NCBI GenBank assembly: GCA_020633335.1
Contig: JACKDU010000013.1
Span: forward strand, 1 to 64,000
Reading direction: 5' to 3'
Source: Myxococcales bacterium
GTDB lineage: Bacteria > Myxococcota_A > Polyangia > Nannocystales > Nannocystaceae
Length of the DNA stretch: 64,000 bases
The notes beneath the pieces are model-generated. The model was not told the DNA's origin. It did no database searches and was given only the letters and a program-made list of their open reading frames with translations. Position 1 is the stretch's first letter. Each line of letters opens with the position of its first letter. Of this stretch, positions 14,961 through 23,830 are shown in pieces. Position numbers and translations under genes: made by a program.

Positions 14961-16799
14961 GTGGACGACCGCGATGCAGCCCTCGCCGCGCGCTCGACCG
15001 TCGATCTCAAGGCGCCGCTCGAGCAGATCCGCGGTCGGGTCGCGTCCGCGCTCTTCGGCGGGCCCTCGCCGCTCCCGGAGACGATCGGCCGCTTCCGGAT
15101 CGACCGCGAGCTCGGCAGCGGCGGGATGGGGATCGTCTACGCCGCCCACGATCCGCAGCTCGATCGGACGATCGCGGTGAAGATCCTCCGGCGCCAGGAC
15201 GAGGGTCCGAGCGAGGGCGCCCGCCTCCTCCGCGAGGCCCAGGCGATGGCCCGCCTCCGCCACCGCAACGTCCTCACGGTCTACGAGGCCGGCGATCACG
15301 ACGGCCAGATCTACGTGGCGATGGAGTACGCCCTCGGCGGCACGCTCGCGGAGTGGATCGACGCCGGCCCCCGGCCCTGGCGCGAGGTCCTCGACGTCCT
15401 GATCCCGGCCGGTCGCGGGCTCGCGGCCGCCCACCAGGCGGGGCTGGTCCACCGCGACTTCAAGCCGGCCAACGTCCTCCTCGACGGCGAGGGCAACGCG
15501 CTGGTCTCCGACTTCGGCCTCGCGCGGGCGGGCGGCGAGCCCGAGCCGCTCCCCGACGCGCTCGAGGAGACCCAGCGCGGCGACGATTCAAAGCGCCTCC
15601 TCCAGGTCCTCCTCACCCGCACGGGCGCGCTCGTCGGCACCCCCGCGTACATGTCCCCGGAGCAATTCGCCGGCCTCCAGGCGACCCCGCGGAGCGATCT
15701 CTTCGCGTTCTGCGTGGTCCTCCACGAGGCGCTCTACGGCCGCCGCCCCTTCGCCGGCCACAGCGTCGGCGAGCTGGTCGCGGCGATCGATCGCGGCGAG
15801 GTGATCAAGGCGCCGCGCGGGGTCTCGGTGCCCTCGAGGGTGCGGGCGGTGATCCTCCGCGGCCTCGCGCGCGACCCCTCGCGGCGCTACCCGTCGATGA
15901 GCGCGCTCCTCGACGCCCTCGAGGGCGCGCGGCGGAGCGCCGGCTCGCGGCCGCTCCAGGCCCTCGGCGGCGGGGTCGCGGCGCTCATGCTGGTGATGGG
16001 CGCGGTCTACACGATCGATCAGCCGAGCCCGCCGTCGCAGCCGGCGGCCGGCGTGGCGATCCCGGTCGCGGTGACCCTCCCGGGGCTCCCGCCGGCGCCG
16101 CCGAGGCCCGAGGGGCCGTCGACCTGGACGCCCGCCGAGGGGATCGCGCTGGCGATCGAGCACGCGGCCAAGGCGAGCGCGAAGGCCGGGGTCGCGGTGA
16201 TCTGCGAGGACGACGAGGAGCACGCCTGCGTCGTCACCGGCTTCCCGCTCCGCTACTACATCGAGCATCCGGAGGCGATCGAGGAGCACGCGACCTTCGC
16301 CGCGGCGCTCCGCGACGGCGCCCAGCGGGGCTACACGATCGAGAGCCTGCGCCCGGGATCGATCCTGACGTCGCTGGGCTTTCGGGAGGGCGACGTCGTC
16401 ACCGCGATCGACGGCGTCAAGCTCAGCTCGGTCGACGTGGCGGTCGCGACCCTCTCGCGCGGCCAGGCGCTCGCCGGGATCTTCCAGGTCGGCTTTGAGC
16501 GCGAGGGGGCGCCGCGCGAGCTCTCGCTGGTCGTCGTCCCGACGCCGGAGGGGGCGGGCCCGACCTCGCCGCCGACGCCCGTCGGCCCGCCGACGCTCTC
16601 GATCGAGTCCCTCGAACGTGAGGGCGCGAGGGTGACGATCCACGGCGGAGACGCGGCCGGACACCAGGGCCCGAGGGTCACGATCGTCGGCGAGGAGGAC
16701 GGCGAGCGGGCGGAGATCACGATCCACGGGGCGCCTGCGCCGGCCGAGCCGCCCGCGCCGGCCGAGCCGCCCGCGCCCGCGGCGTCGCCCTCGGAGTGA
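14961..16799 (+). CDS. Membrane Ser/Thr protein kinase with periplasmic PDZ-like domain
   Basis: A 612-residue Hanks-type kinase. The Gly loop is ELGSGGMGIVYAAHD (about residue 52), the lysine is in IAVKILRRQ, the catalytic loop is VHRDFKPANVLL (about 163) and DFG is in SDFGLARAGG (about 184), followed by GTPAYMSPEQ. A single membrane helix follows (GGGVAALMLVMGAVYTI, about 336-352). The outer part contains a cysteine pair (AVICEDDEEHACVV) and a PDZ-like core (SILTSLGFREGDVVTAIDG), then a Pro/Glu-rich tail. PDZ-like domains sense or bind peptides, so this may report envelope state to the cytosol. It is divergent from the ECF sigma gene. The start is uncertain: GTG 14961 is chosen, ATG 14910 also fits. 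Confidence 0.85.
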   Translation: MDDRDAALAARSTVDLKAPLEQIRGRVASALFGGPSPLPETIGRFRIDRELGSGGMGIVYAAHDPQLDRTIAVKILRRQDEGPSEGARLLREAQAMARLRHRNVLTVYEAGDHDGQIYVAMEYALGGTLAEWIDAGPRPWREVLDVLIPAGRGLAAAHQAGLVHRDFKPANVLLDGEGNALVSDFGLARAGGEPEPLPDALEETQRGDDSKRLLQVLLTRTGALVGTPAYMSPEQFAGLQATPRSDLFAFCVVLHEALYGRRPFAGHSVGELVAAIDRGEVIKAPRGVSVPSRVRAVILRGLARDPSRRYPSMSALLDALEGARRSAGSRPLQALGGGVAALMLVMGAVYTIDQPSPPSQPAAGVAIPVAVTLPGLPPAPPRPEGPSTWTPAEGIALAIEHAAKASAKAGVAVICEDDEEHACVVTGFPLRYYIEHPEAIEEHATFAAALRDGAQRGYTIESLRPGSILTSLGFREGDVVTAIDGVKLSSVDVAVATLSRGQALAGIFQVGFEREGAPRELSLVVVPTPEGAGPTSPPTPVGPPTLSIESLEREGARVTIHGGDAAGHQGPRVTIVGEEDGERAEITIHGAPAPAEPPAPAEPPAPAASPSE

Positions 16800-16869
16800 C
16801 ATCGCGTCTCGGGGGGCCTCGATCCACAATCGAAGCCCGCGCTCCCCGTCGATCTCGGCGATGCGCCGC

Positions 16870-18423
16870 TCACGAGGGATCGACGTCCTTCGCGGGCGCC
16901 TCGGTCGGGGTCGGGGGCTCGTCGCTCGGGGTCGGCGGGTGGCTGTCGTCGTCCCGCTGCTCGGGCGACGCGTCGGCGTCGTCGCCTGGGGTCGACGTCG
17001 ACGCGAGCGGCGGCGCCGACTCGGTCGCCTCCGGCTCGGACGGGGCGACGGCCTCACTCGCTGTCGCTCTCGCGCTCGGTGCCGGCGCCGGCGTCTTCGC
17101 CTCGCCGGCGCCGCTCCGTGACACCTTCTTGCGGGTCTGCGTGGGCTTCGTCGGCGGGCTCGGGGCGGTGCGGGCGCTGAGCCAGGCGATCGCCGATGCG
17201 GTCACCAGCGCGACGGCGATCGCGATCGCGGCGAGCGGACGGCGGCGCGACGCGACCGGCGGGGCAGGGGCGAGCGCGGTCGGGGCGGGCGCGGTCGGGG
17301 CGAGGGCGCCCGCGGCGAGGGGCGCGAGCGAGGGACGCTCGCCGCTCCGGGTGCCCGGCAGCGGGGTGAGGGGCTCGCTCGGCACCTCGACCGGCGGCGC
17401 GCCGGTGGCGACCCGGGCGAGGGCGCCGCGGAGCTCCTCGCAGGAGGCGAAGCGGTGGCTCGGGTTCTTTCGCAGGAGACGGAGGACGATCGCCTCGACG
17501 TCCTCGGGGATCGACGCCGTCGGCGCGCGCACCCGCGGTGGCTGCGGGTGCTCCGACACGTGCTTGACCAGGAGCGCCGTCGGTGAGCCGTTGAAGGGGG
17601 CGCAGGCGGTGAGCATCTCGTAGGCGACGCAGCCGAGGCTGTAGAGATCCGAGCGGGCGTCGACGGGCGCGTCGTGGATCTGCTCCGGGCTCATGTAGGC
17701 CGGCGTGCCGATGATGACGCCGGTCTGGGTCGAGAGGTCGCCGGCTGCGTCGCCGTAGATCTTGGCGATCCCGAAGTCGATGATCTTGACCTGGACGCCG
17801 CCGTCAGCCTGGCGGGCGAGGAAGATGTTGCTCGGCTTGAGGTCGCGATGGACGACGCCGCCCGCGTGGGCGAAGCCGAGGGCGGCGGCGACCTCGTCGA
17901 GGAGCGCGACGACCCGCCGCCAGGGGAGCGGGCCCTCGCGCTCGATCAACGCGGCGAGCGACTCCCCCTCGAGGAGCTCCATCACCAGGTAGGGGAGGTC
18001 GGGGCCGCGGGTCCCGAAGTCCTGGACGTAGACGATGCCGGGGTGCCGCAGCGACGCCGACGCGCGGGCCTCCCGGAGGAAGCGCTCGCGGGCCATCGAG
18101 CCGGTGGGCGCGACCCCGACGAGGAGCTTGATCGCCACCCGCTGATCGAGGGCGGCGTGGCGCCCCTCCCAGACCTCACCCATGCCGCCGCGGCCGAGGC
18201 GGCGGGTGAGGACGTAGCGATCGTCGAGGCGCTCGCCCTCGCGGCCGACCTCGGCCTCCTGGGTCCCCTGGGTCCCCTGGGTCCCCGGGGTCCCGCGATG
18301 GGTCGCCGCGGTCGCCGAGACCTCGAGCGGCGTGTCACCGGCGGCGGACGGACGCTCGTCGGCGAGGGTTGCGGCGAAGGCGGGGTCCTTGGCCGCCGTC
18401 GTCGAGGTCTCGCTGCTGCTCAC
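16870..18423 (-). CDS. Membrane Ser/Thr protein kinase
   Basis: This 517-residue kinase has about 65 disordered residues first, including a GTQ repeat (residues 45-55). Then come LGRGGMGEVWEG (Gly loop, 77-87), AIKLL with Lys99, VHRDLKPSNIFL (191-202), DFGIAKIYG (216-224), GTPAYMSPEQ and RSDLYSLGCVAYEML. One membrane helix lies at about 396-417 (AIAIAVALVTASAIAW), followed by a Pro/Glu/Ala-rich tail of 100 residues with no known domain. HRD with Arg marks it as an RD kinase, normally activated by activation-loop phosphorylation. It is convergent with the PDZ kinase, only 70 bp apart, but not co-transcribed with it. Its target is unknown. Confidence 0.9.
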   Translation of the reverse strand: MSSSETSTTAAKDPAFAATLADERPSAAGDTPLEVSATAATHRGTPGTQGTQGTQEAEVGREGERLDDRYVLTRRLGRGGMGEVWEGRHAALDQRVAIKLLVGVAPTGSMARERFLREARASASLRHPGIVYVQDFGTRGPDLPYLVMELLEGESLAALIEREGPLPWRRVVALLDEVAAALGFAHAGGVVHRDLKPSNIFLARQADGGVQVKIIDFGIAKIYGDAAGDLSTQTGVIIGTPAYMSPEQIHDAPVDARSDLYSLGCVAYEMLTACAPFNGSPTALLVKHVSEHPQPPRVRAPTASIPEDVEAIVLRLLRKNPSHRFASCEELRGALARVATGAPPVEVPSEPLTPLPGTRSGERPSLAPLAAGALAPTAPAPTALAPAPPVASRRRPLAAIAIAVALVTASAIAWLSARTAPSPPTKPTQTRKKVSRSGAGEAKTPAPAPSARATASEAVAPSEPEATESAPPLASTSTPGDDADASPEQRDDDSHPPTPSDEPPTPTEAPAKDVDPS

Positions 18424-19108
18424 CGGGACTGATGGTAGCAGGCTCGTCGAGGCTCGCGGACGCTGCCGCGCGGGGACGCGCCTCCCGCTGCGTCGCGCTC
18501 GCAGACCCCGCCCCAGCGCCCCCGTGCCCCGGCGCCCCGGTGCCCCCGTGGTCGATACGCCGCGGCATTTTTCTATTGATTGGAGTCTGTCGATCGAGTA
18601 ACTCTACCCACCTATCGCCTCTTCGGGCGGTTGTGTCATGTCTCGCCGCTAGGCCACAAGAACGGCTCCGAGGAGCCGCCCCGGTGAAGTCGCCGACGTC
18701 GCTCGCTCCTGCGTGACGTCGAGGCGCTCGCGCAGGGATCGGGACGTCGCGTCGCCTCTCTGCGCGCGTGCGCCCGCATCCTGGCCCTGAGCCTCGACGG
18801 CGCGGCGCTCCGCGGCTCGACGCAGATCCCGGGCGTCTGGACCCGCGCACGGCAGCTTCGCCGGCGCGGCGCTCCGAGGCGCCCGCCCACGGGGTCGGAG
18901 CTCGGAGCCCGCGCGGGCGCCCCCGGGGGCGTCCGAGTGTGTGCAATCAGAATCGTCGCACGTCGATCGCGCCAGCGCGATTCGGCGGCGGCAACGGTGA
19001 TGTCATGGGCACGAATCGTCACGGCCCCTCCTGGGCCGATTGCTGCGAGAACCACGAATGTCCGCGCCTCGTCGGCGTCGGCGTCGACGGGCGAGAGGAG
19101 GCGCGGTG
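18424..19108. other. 685-bp interval without a convincing gene
   Basis: This interval holds the promoter side of the kinase at 18423 and of the gene at 19109. Open frames across it are Arg/Pro/Gly-rich and have no homology that I recognise. A short less GC-rich stretch at 18566-18650 stands out and could hold a promoter. Around 18710-18860 one plus-strand frame gives a helix-like sequence (VEALAQGSGRRVASLRACAR), possibly a gene relic, but nothing can be named. No tRNA-like cloverleaf was seen. Confidence 0.4.
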
Positions 19109-19828
19109 ATGCGCTGGGATATGTACAAAGTGATCATCGAGCGGCCGCGCGCTGGCGCCGGCTGGTGCCGCGACGGCGGTCGACGCAGGCGCTGGCGTCA
19201 TGATCCGGAGTCGGCGGAGACCCACGAGCCGATGAGCCGCGGGCGGGGCTCCAAGCACCTCAACGAGAACCTGGCGCCGCTCCGCCGCTTCCTCCGGCGG
19301 CAGGTCGGCCGCCGCTGGGACGACGTCTTCTCCGAGATCTGCCGGACGCTGCGGCCGACCTGCGCGGTCCAGTTTCATGTCCTCGAGCACCTCGATGACA
19401 TGGTCGAGCTCCACGCCGAGGAGGTCGATGGCCGGGTCTTTGGCTGCCCCTCCTGGGGCGGCTACCGGGAGCTCTGGCGGAGCCAGAGCGCGCCCTTCTA
19501 CGTCTCCGACGAGAGCGGGATCCTCCGCCTCCTGCCGGAGCGGCCGCGGCCGGAGCCGCCGGCCCCGCGCGATCGTGCTTGGGTCGGCGGCGACTACTAC
19601 CGGCGGATCGCCGGGATCTGGTACGCGATCGAGCTGGCGCCGGTCGCCGGCGCCGACGGGGCTGCGCGCGACGCGGTCCTCGGCAAGCGGCTCCGCGAGC
19701 TCGGCGAGGACATCTGGTCGCGGCGGGCCGCGCTCCGGGAGGCCCACGGCCGGAGCGACCGCTACGCCGTGAGCAAGCGGCAGATCGGCAAGCGCGAGCT
19801 GCGGCGGCTGCCGTCGGAGGTGCGTTGA
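19109..19828 (+). CDS. Conserved protein coupled to RtcB-family RNA ligase, 239 aa
   Basis: The protein starts MRWDMYKVIIERPRAGAGW and is rich in Arg and Trp, with no signal or membrane segment. Recognisable features are NENLAPLRRFLRRQVGRRWD, DVFSEICRTLRPTCAVQFHV, a putative ligand cluster LEHLDDMVELHAEE, and a C-terminal basic segment SKRQIGKRELRRLPSE. Its stop overlaps the start of the RtcB gene (TGATG), so the two are translated together. From memory, proteins with this start are found next to RtcB-type ligases in other bacteria; I cannot verify it here. A role in RNA repair or RNA binding is inferred from neighbour and charge. A good GAGAGGAGGC precedes the ATG. Confidence 0.75.
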   Translation: MRWDMYKVIIERPRAGAGWCRDGGRRRRWRHDPESAETHEPMSRGRGSKHLNENLAPLRRFLRRQVGRRWDDVFSEICRTLRPTCAVQFHVLEHLDDMVELHAEEVDGRVFGCPSWGGYRELWRSQSAPFYVSDESGILRLLPERPRPEPPAPRDRAWVGGDYYRRIAGIWYAIELAPVAGADGAARDAVLGKRLRELGEDIWSRRAALREAHGRSDRYAVSKRQIGKRELRRLPSEVR

Positions 19829-21039
19829 TGGCAGGGGCGACGGGCGATCTCGGCGTCCCAGCCGGGGAGGTTGATGCGATGAATCAAGCGATCAATTGTC
19901 ATGGTGTGAAGGCGGAGGAGCGGGCGGCGACGGTGCGGGTGATCGCCTCGCCGTCGAGCTGGATCGAGGGCGACGCCGTCCGCCAGCTCGAGCAGACGGC
20001 GGCCCTCCCGGGGATGCGGGCGGCGATCGGCATGCCCGATCTCCACCCGGGCAAGGGCACGCCGATCGGCGCGGCCTTCCTCTGCGCGGGTCATGTCCAC
20101 CCCCACCTCATCGGCAACGACATCGGCTGCGGGATGGCGCTCTGGCGGACCGACCTCCCCGAGCGGAGGATCCGCCGCAAGCTCGATCGCTGGGCGGAGC
20201 TGGTCGGCGCGCTCGATGACCCCTGGGGGGGCGACGTGGGCGGGCTCCTGGCGGCCCGCGGGCTCGCGCGGAGCGACCACGACGCGGGCCTCGGGACGAT
20301 CGGCGGCGGCAACCACTTCGCCGAGCTCCAGGCGATCGAGTCGGTGAACGACGAGGCGGCGCTGGCCGACCTCGGGGTCGCCCGCGGGCGCCTCCTCCTC
20401 CTGGTCCACAGCGGCTCGCGCGGGCTCGGCGAGTCGATCCTCCGCGATCACATCGATCGCTACGCCGGCGCCGGGCTCCCCGAGGACGGCGACGCGGCCG
20501 CGCGCTACCTCGCCCGCCACGACCACGCGGTCGCCTGGGCGAAGGTCAACCGGGAGCTCTGCGCGCGGCGCTTCGGCGAGGCGATCGGCGCCGAGCTCGA
20601 GCCGGTGATCGACGTCTGCCACAACTGCGTCGCGGCGGCGCCGGACGGCAGCGGCTGCCTCCTCCACCGCAAGGGGGCGGCGCCCTCGACCGAGGGGCCG
20701 GTGGTGATCCCGGGCTCGCGGGGGACCCTCTCGTACCTCTTCCTCCCCGATCCAGCGCGGGCCGACGCCGGCTGGTCGCTGGCCCATGGGGCAGGTCGGA
20801 AGTGGCGGCGGAGCGGCGCCCGCGATCGCCTGCGGCGGCGCTATCGGCCGAGCGATCTCGAGACCACCGCGCTCGGCGGGCGGGTGGTCTGCGGCGATCG
20901 GGACCTCCTCTACGAGGAGGCGCCGGAGGCCTACAAGAAGATCGACGCGGTCGTCGGCGACCTCGTCGACGCCGGGCTCGGGCGGGTGATCGCCACGCTG
21001 CGGCCGGTCCTGACCTTCAAGACCGCGCGGCGGCGCTAG
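19828..21039 (+). CDS. rtcB: RtcB-family RNA-splicing ligase (release-factor-H-linked subfamily)
   Basis: The 403-residue protein belongs to RtcB, the GTP/Mn2+-dependent ligase that joins 2',3'-cyclic phosphate and 5'-OH RNA ends through a guanylated histidine. Metal and GTP-site motifs are present: MPDLHPGKGTPIG, GNDIGCGMALW (Cys ligand), TIGGGNHFAEL (His), LLVHSGSRGLGE (His), HNCV...LLHRKGAAPS and the nucleophile region LAHGAGRKWRR. It is shorter than E. coli RtcB-type archetypes and lacks intein or archease nearby. The start at 19828 overlaps the partner gene's stop; a Met at 19879 (MNQAINCHG) is also possible. No prfH gene is visible in the window. It ends 8 bp before a convergent gene. 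Confidence 0.9.
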   Translation: MAGATGDLGVPAGEVDAMNQAINCHGVKAEERAATVRVIASPSSWIEGDAVRQLEQTAALPGMRAAIGMPDLHPGKGTPIGAAFLCAGHVHPHLIGNDIGCGMALWRTDLPERRIRRKLDRWAELVGALDDPWGGDVGGLLAARGLARSDHDAGLGTIGGGNHFAELQAIESVNDEAALADLGVARGRLLLLVHSGSRGLGESILRDHIDRYAGAGLPEDGDAAARYLARHDHAVAWAKVNRELCARRFGEAIGAELEPVIDVCHNCVAAAPDGSGCLLHRKGAAPSTEGPVVIPGSRGTLSYLFLPDPARADAGWSLAHGAGRKWRRSGARDRLRRRYRPSDLETTALGGRVVCGDRDLLYEEAPEAYKKIDAVVGDLVDAGLGRVIATLRPVLTFKTARRR

Positions 21040-21047
21040 CTAGCAGG

Positions 21048-21932
21048 CTAGCCCCCCGCCTCGCCGGTCATCGGCACGAAGCGCACCAGCCCCTCCTCGC
21101 GCTGGCGATAGCCGCGGCGGGTGCGGGTGAGGACGATGAGCGACTGGACGAAGGTGCCGACCGGGGCGACCAGGCGGCCGCCGATCGCCAGCTGCTCGCG
21201 GAGCGGCGGCGGCACCCGGGGCGGCGCCGCGGTCAGGAGGATCGCCGCGAAGGGGGCCTCCTCGGGCCAGCCGCCGTAGCCGTCGCCGTTGCGCACGTGG
21301 ACGCGATCGCCGTAGCCGAGCGCCTCGAGGCGCGCGCGGGCCTCGCTCGCCAGGGGCTCGATGATCTCGATCGAGTAGACCTCGGCGCCGAGCTCCGCGA
21401 GGATCGCCGCCTGGTAGCCCGAGCCGGTGCCGATCTCGAGGACCCGATCGCCGGGCTTCACCTCGGCGAGCTGGCTCATCAGCGCGACGATGTAGGGCTG
21501 CGAGATCGTCACGTCGTAGCCGATCGGCAGCGGGTGATCGCCGTAGGCGAAGCGGGTCTGGTCCGCGGGGACGAAGAGGTGGCGGGGGACCTTGCGCATC
21601 GCCGCGAGGACCGCGGGCGAGCGGATCTCGCGGGGGGCGAGCTGCTCGTCGACCATCCGGTCGCGCTCCTCCTGGCGCTCCGACCAGTCGATCGCCGGGG
21701 TCGGCGGCGTCGGTGCTGGCGCGGCGCCCTCGGCGGGTGGCGGGCGCTCCTCCCGGGGCGCGGCGTCGTCACCCTGCGGGCGCTCGCCGGCGGCGGGCGT
21801 CGCCGCGCTCGCGTCCTCGCGGGCCTCGGGGCCCGGCCCGGGGGCGCTGGTCGCCGGCTGCGGGCGCTCGGGCGGGCAGGCGCAGCCGGCGAGGGCGAGG
21901 GCGAGGGCCAGCCACCGACGATCGAGGCGCAT
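21048..21932 (-). CDS. Protein-L-isoaspartate O-methyltransferase family lipoprotein
   Basis: The 294-residue protein starts MRLDRRWLALALALAGCAC, a lipoprotein signal with lipobox LAGC, then has about 65 Pro/Ala/Glu-rich linker residues. The catalytic domain shows MRKVPRHLFVPADQTRFAYG, PLPIGYDVTISQPYIVALMS (the TISQP motif of PCMT), VLEIGTGSGYQAAILAELGA (SAM motif I) and QLAIGGRLVAPVG. PCMT repairs isoaspartyl residues using S-adenosylmethionine, a cytosolic cofactor, so an exported lipid-anchored form is odd. The ATG at 21932 is chosen for the signal peptide. The linker region is encoded by low-complexity GC-rich DNA. Confidence 0.85.
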   Translation of the reverse strand: MRLDRRWLALALALAGCACPPERPQPATSAPGPGPEAREDASAATPAAGERPQGDDAAPREERPPPAEGAAPAPTPPTPAIDWSERQEERDRMVDEQLAPREIRSPAVLAAMRKVPRHLFVPADQTRFAYGDHPLPIGYDVTISQPYIVALMSQLAEVKPGDRVLEIGTGSGYQAAILAELGAEVYSIEIIEPLASEARARLEALGYGDRVHVRNGDGYGGWPEEAPFAAILLTAAPPRVPPPLREQLAIGGRLVAPVGTFVQSLIVLTRTRRGYRQREEGLVRFVPMTGEAGG

Positions 21933-22021
21933 GAACCTGGGGCTACCGGGGCCCCGGCGCCCGGAGAAGCGAAGCTCTTGCGGCGAGCGCCGCGCCAGGA
22001 CCCTCGGCGCGGCCATCGTGT

Positions 22022-22480
22022 ATGCTGCCGGGCGGCTTGGATCCCGTCCTCTTCATCGTCGCGCCGCTCGGCGTGCTCGGGGTGATCGGCCTGACCTGGC
22101 TCTTCGGCGGCCTCCGCGACGCCAGCCTCGCGTCGCCGGAGATCGCCCGCCAGCGCCTCGCCGAGCTCGATCCCGGCTTCGTCGCCGCGGGCGTGACCCT
22201 CGCGCGCAGCGGCGCCGGGGCGATCTTCAGCGGCGCCGGCGATCACAAGCCGCGAATCGCGGTGCTCGTTCCCCTCGGCGATCGCTTCGTCAGCCGCGTG
22301 CTCGGGCCGGGCGACGTCGTCGACGCGGCGGTCGTCGGCGAGCGCCTGGTGATCCGAACCCGTGACTTCACCGGGCCCCGCCTGGCGCTCGCCCTGGGCG
22401 CCGGCGAGGCCGAGCGCTGGCGCGAGCGCCTCCTCGAGTTCAACGGCGGGGCGGTCGATCCCGGAGGACCCGATGGGTGA
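22022..22480 (+). CDS. Small single-pass membrane protein, 152 aa
   Basis: A hydrophobic segment near the N-terminus (FIVAPLGVLGVIGLTWLFGG) is followed by about 115 residues that look like a small beta-rich domain (AAGVTLARSGAGAIFSGAG, IAVLVPLGDRFVSRVLGPGD, VVGERLVIRTRDFTGPRLAL) and a final helix. The layout resembles a membrane-anchored PH-like domain, but this is only a structural guess. Its stop overlaps the start of the sterol desaturase gene by 8 bp (ATGGGTGA), so the two are co-translated. It is divergent from the PCMT lipoprotein gene across 89 bp. Confidence 0.7.
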   Translation: MLPGGLDPVLFIVAPLGVLGVIGLTWLFGGLRDASLASPEIARQRLAELDPGFVAAGVTLARSGAGAIFSGAGDHKPRIAVLVPLGDRFVSRVLGPGDVVDAAVVGERLVIRTRDFTGPRLALALGAGEAERWRERLLEFNGGAVDPGGPDG

Positions 22481-23417
22481 GAGCTTCCCCAACATCGTTC
22501 GCTACGCGATCCCCTTCTTCATCCTCTTCATGGGGATCGAGATCGTCATCTGGCGGGTCTTTCACCGCGGCCGCTACGAGACCCGCGACACCGCCGCGAG
22601 CCTGGCGATGGGGCTCGGCAACCAGATCGTCGGCCTCCTCCCGGGCGGCTTCGTCGTCGGCCTCTACTTCGCGCTCTACGAGCACCGCCTCTTCGATCTC
22701 GAGCGGACCTGGTGGGTCTTCCTCCTCTGCTTCCTCGCCGAGGACCTCTCCTACTACTGGTTCCACCGCCTCGCCCACGAGCGGCGGTGGATGTGGGCGG
22801 CCCACATCAACCACCACTCGTCGCAGCACTACAACCTCTCGACCGCGCTCCGCCAGGCCTGGACCAGCACCCTCGCGCTCTCCTTCCTCTTCCGCCTGCC
22901 GCTGGTGTGGATCGGCTTCGAGCCGGCGATGATCTTCCTCTTCGGCGGGATCTCGCTGGTCTATCAGTTCTGGATCCACACCGAGGTGATCGATCGGATG
23001 GGGCCCTTCGAGTGGGTCTTCAACACGCCGAGCCACCACCGGGTCCACCACGCCTTCAACCCGCGCTACCTCGACGCCAACTACGCCGGCGTCCTGATCA
23101 TCTGGGATCGGATCTTCGGCACCTTCGTCGAGGAGACCGCGGCCGATCCGCCGCGCTACGGCCTGGTGAAGAACATCGCGACCTTCAACCCCTTCAAGGT
23201 CGCCTTCCACGAGTGGGTCGGGATCGCCCGCGACGTCGCCGGCGCGCGCTCGCTCCGCGAGCTCCTCGGCTACACCTGGGGCCCGCCCGGCTGGAGCCCC
23301 GACGGCTCGCGCAAGACGACGGCGACGCTCAAGGCGGAGTGGCGGGCGCGCCTCGCCGCGGCCGAGGGCGCGGGCGCGCCCGCGGCTGCGGTCAGCGACG
23401 TCGGCGATCCCGGCTGA
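22473..23417 (+). CDS. Sterol desaturase / fatty acid hydroxylase family protein
   Basis: This 314-residue integral membrane protein has N-terminal helices (YAIPFFILFMGIEIVIW, IVGLLPGGFVVGLYFALYE) and the tripartite His-box set of the di-iron hydroxylase family: HRLAHE, HINHHSSQHYN and HRVHHAFNPRYLDANYAG. These boxes hold the two irons that activate O2 to hydroxylate or desaturate a lipid. The closing segment WGPPGWSPDGSRKTT is frequent in this subfamily. The ATG at 22473 overlaps the preceding small membrane-protein gene. Nannocystis-type myxobacteria make sterols, which would fit, but the substrate could equally be a fatty acid or a membrane ether lipid. Confidence 0.9.
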   Translation: MGESFPNIVRYAIPFFILFMGIEIVIWRVFHRGRYETRDTAASLAMGLGNQIVGLLPGGFVVGLYFALYEHRLFDLERTWWVFLLCFLAEDLSYYWFHRLAHERRWMWAAHINHHSSQHYNLSTALRQAWTSTLALSFLFRLPLVWIGFEPAMIFLFGGISLVYQFWIHTEVIDRMGPFEWVFNTPSHHRVHHAFNPRYLDANYAGVLIIWDRIFGTFVEETAADPPRYGLVKNIATFNPFKVAFHEWVGIARDVAGARSLRELLGYTWGPPGWSPDGSRKTTATLKAEWRARLAAAEGAGAPAAAVSDVGDPG

Positions 23418-23467
23418 GGGGCCGCGCCTCGGGCCTCTCGAGCGCGCCTTGGGTCCCCCTCTGTCGT

Positions 23468-23830
23468 ATGCTCGACGGGCTCCCTCTGCGACGCGCCATC
23501 CGCCTTCGGCGGTGAGCCCGGCGGGGAACTCGAGGGGGCTCTCCTGCGCTCCATCTCCTTGGAGGTGGTGGCTCTCTCCACCGAGATCGGCTCCCGGGGA
23601 TCTCACCGTCACCACGCCGGTCAGATCGCACATCCCTGGGATGTCGCGGAAATGGAGCCCGCCGCCGATGGCGAAGAGGCTCTCGAAGAGACCCGACGGG
23701 TCAATGAGCGCCGGGCTCCTCGCCGCCTTGACGTCTCCGGCGAGCGCCACGAGATCTCCGGGAATCCCGGCGAAAGAGGCGTTGTCGTCGACGATAACGC
23801 TCAGCTCGCCGCCTCAAGAGATGACACTCA
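23468..23830 (-). pseudogene. Antisense fossil of a leucine-rich lipoprotein gene
   Basis: On the minus strand, about 23590-23830 translates to ELSVIVDDNASFAGIPGDL, ALAGDVKAARSPALIDPSG and LFESLFAIGGGLHFRDIPG. It lines up with the intact gene at 28234-30030, which has SLIVDDNASLASLAGLPASL and PALVDLSGLFDDLVVIGGG. On the plus strand at 23468-23510, ATG-CTC-GAC is followed by bases nearly the same as the start of that intact gene (LPLRRSIRP versus LPLRRAIRL), then a stop. So both a relic start and an inverted internal piece remain here. The interval 23418-23999 otherwise shows no gene and must hold the promoter of the next one. Confidence 0.7.

Noticed and set aside
18700..18900. A plus-strand stretch with a helix-like translation
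   Set aside because: No start, no ribosome binding site and no recognisable family; noted only as a possible relic.
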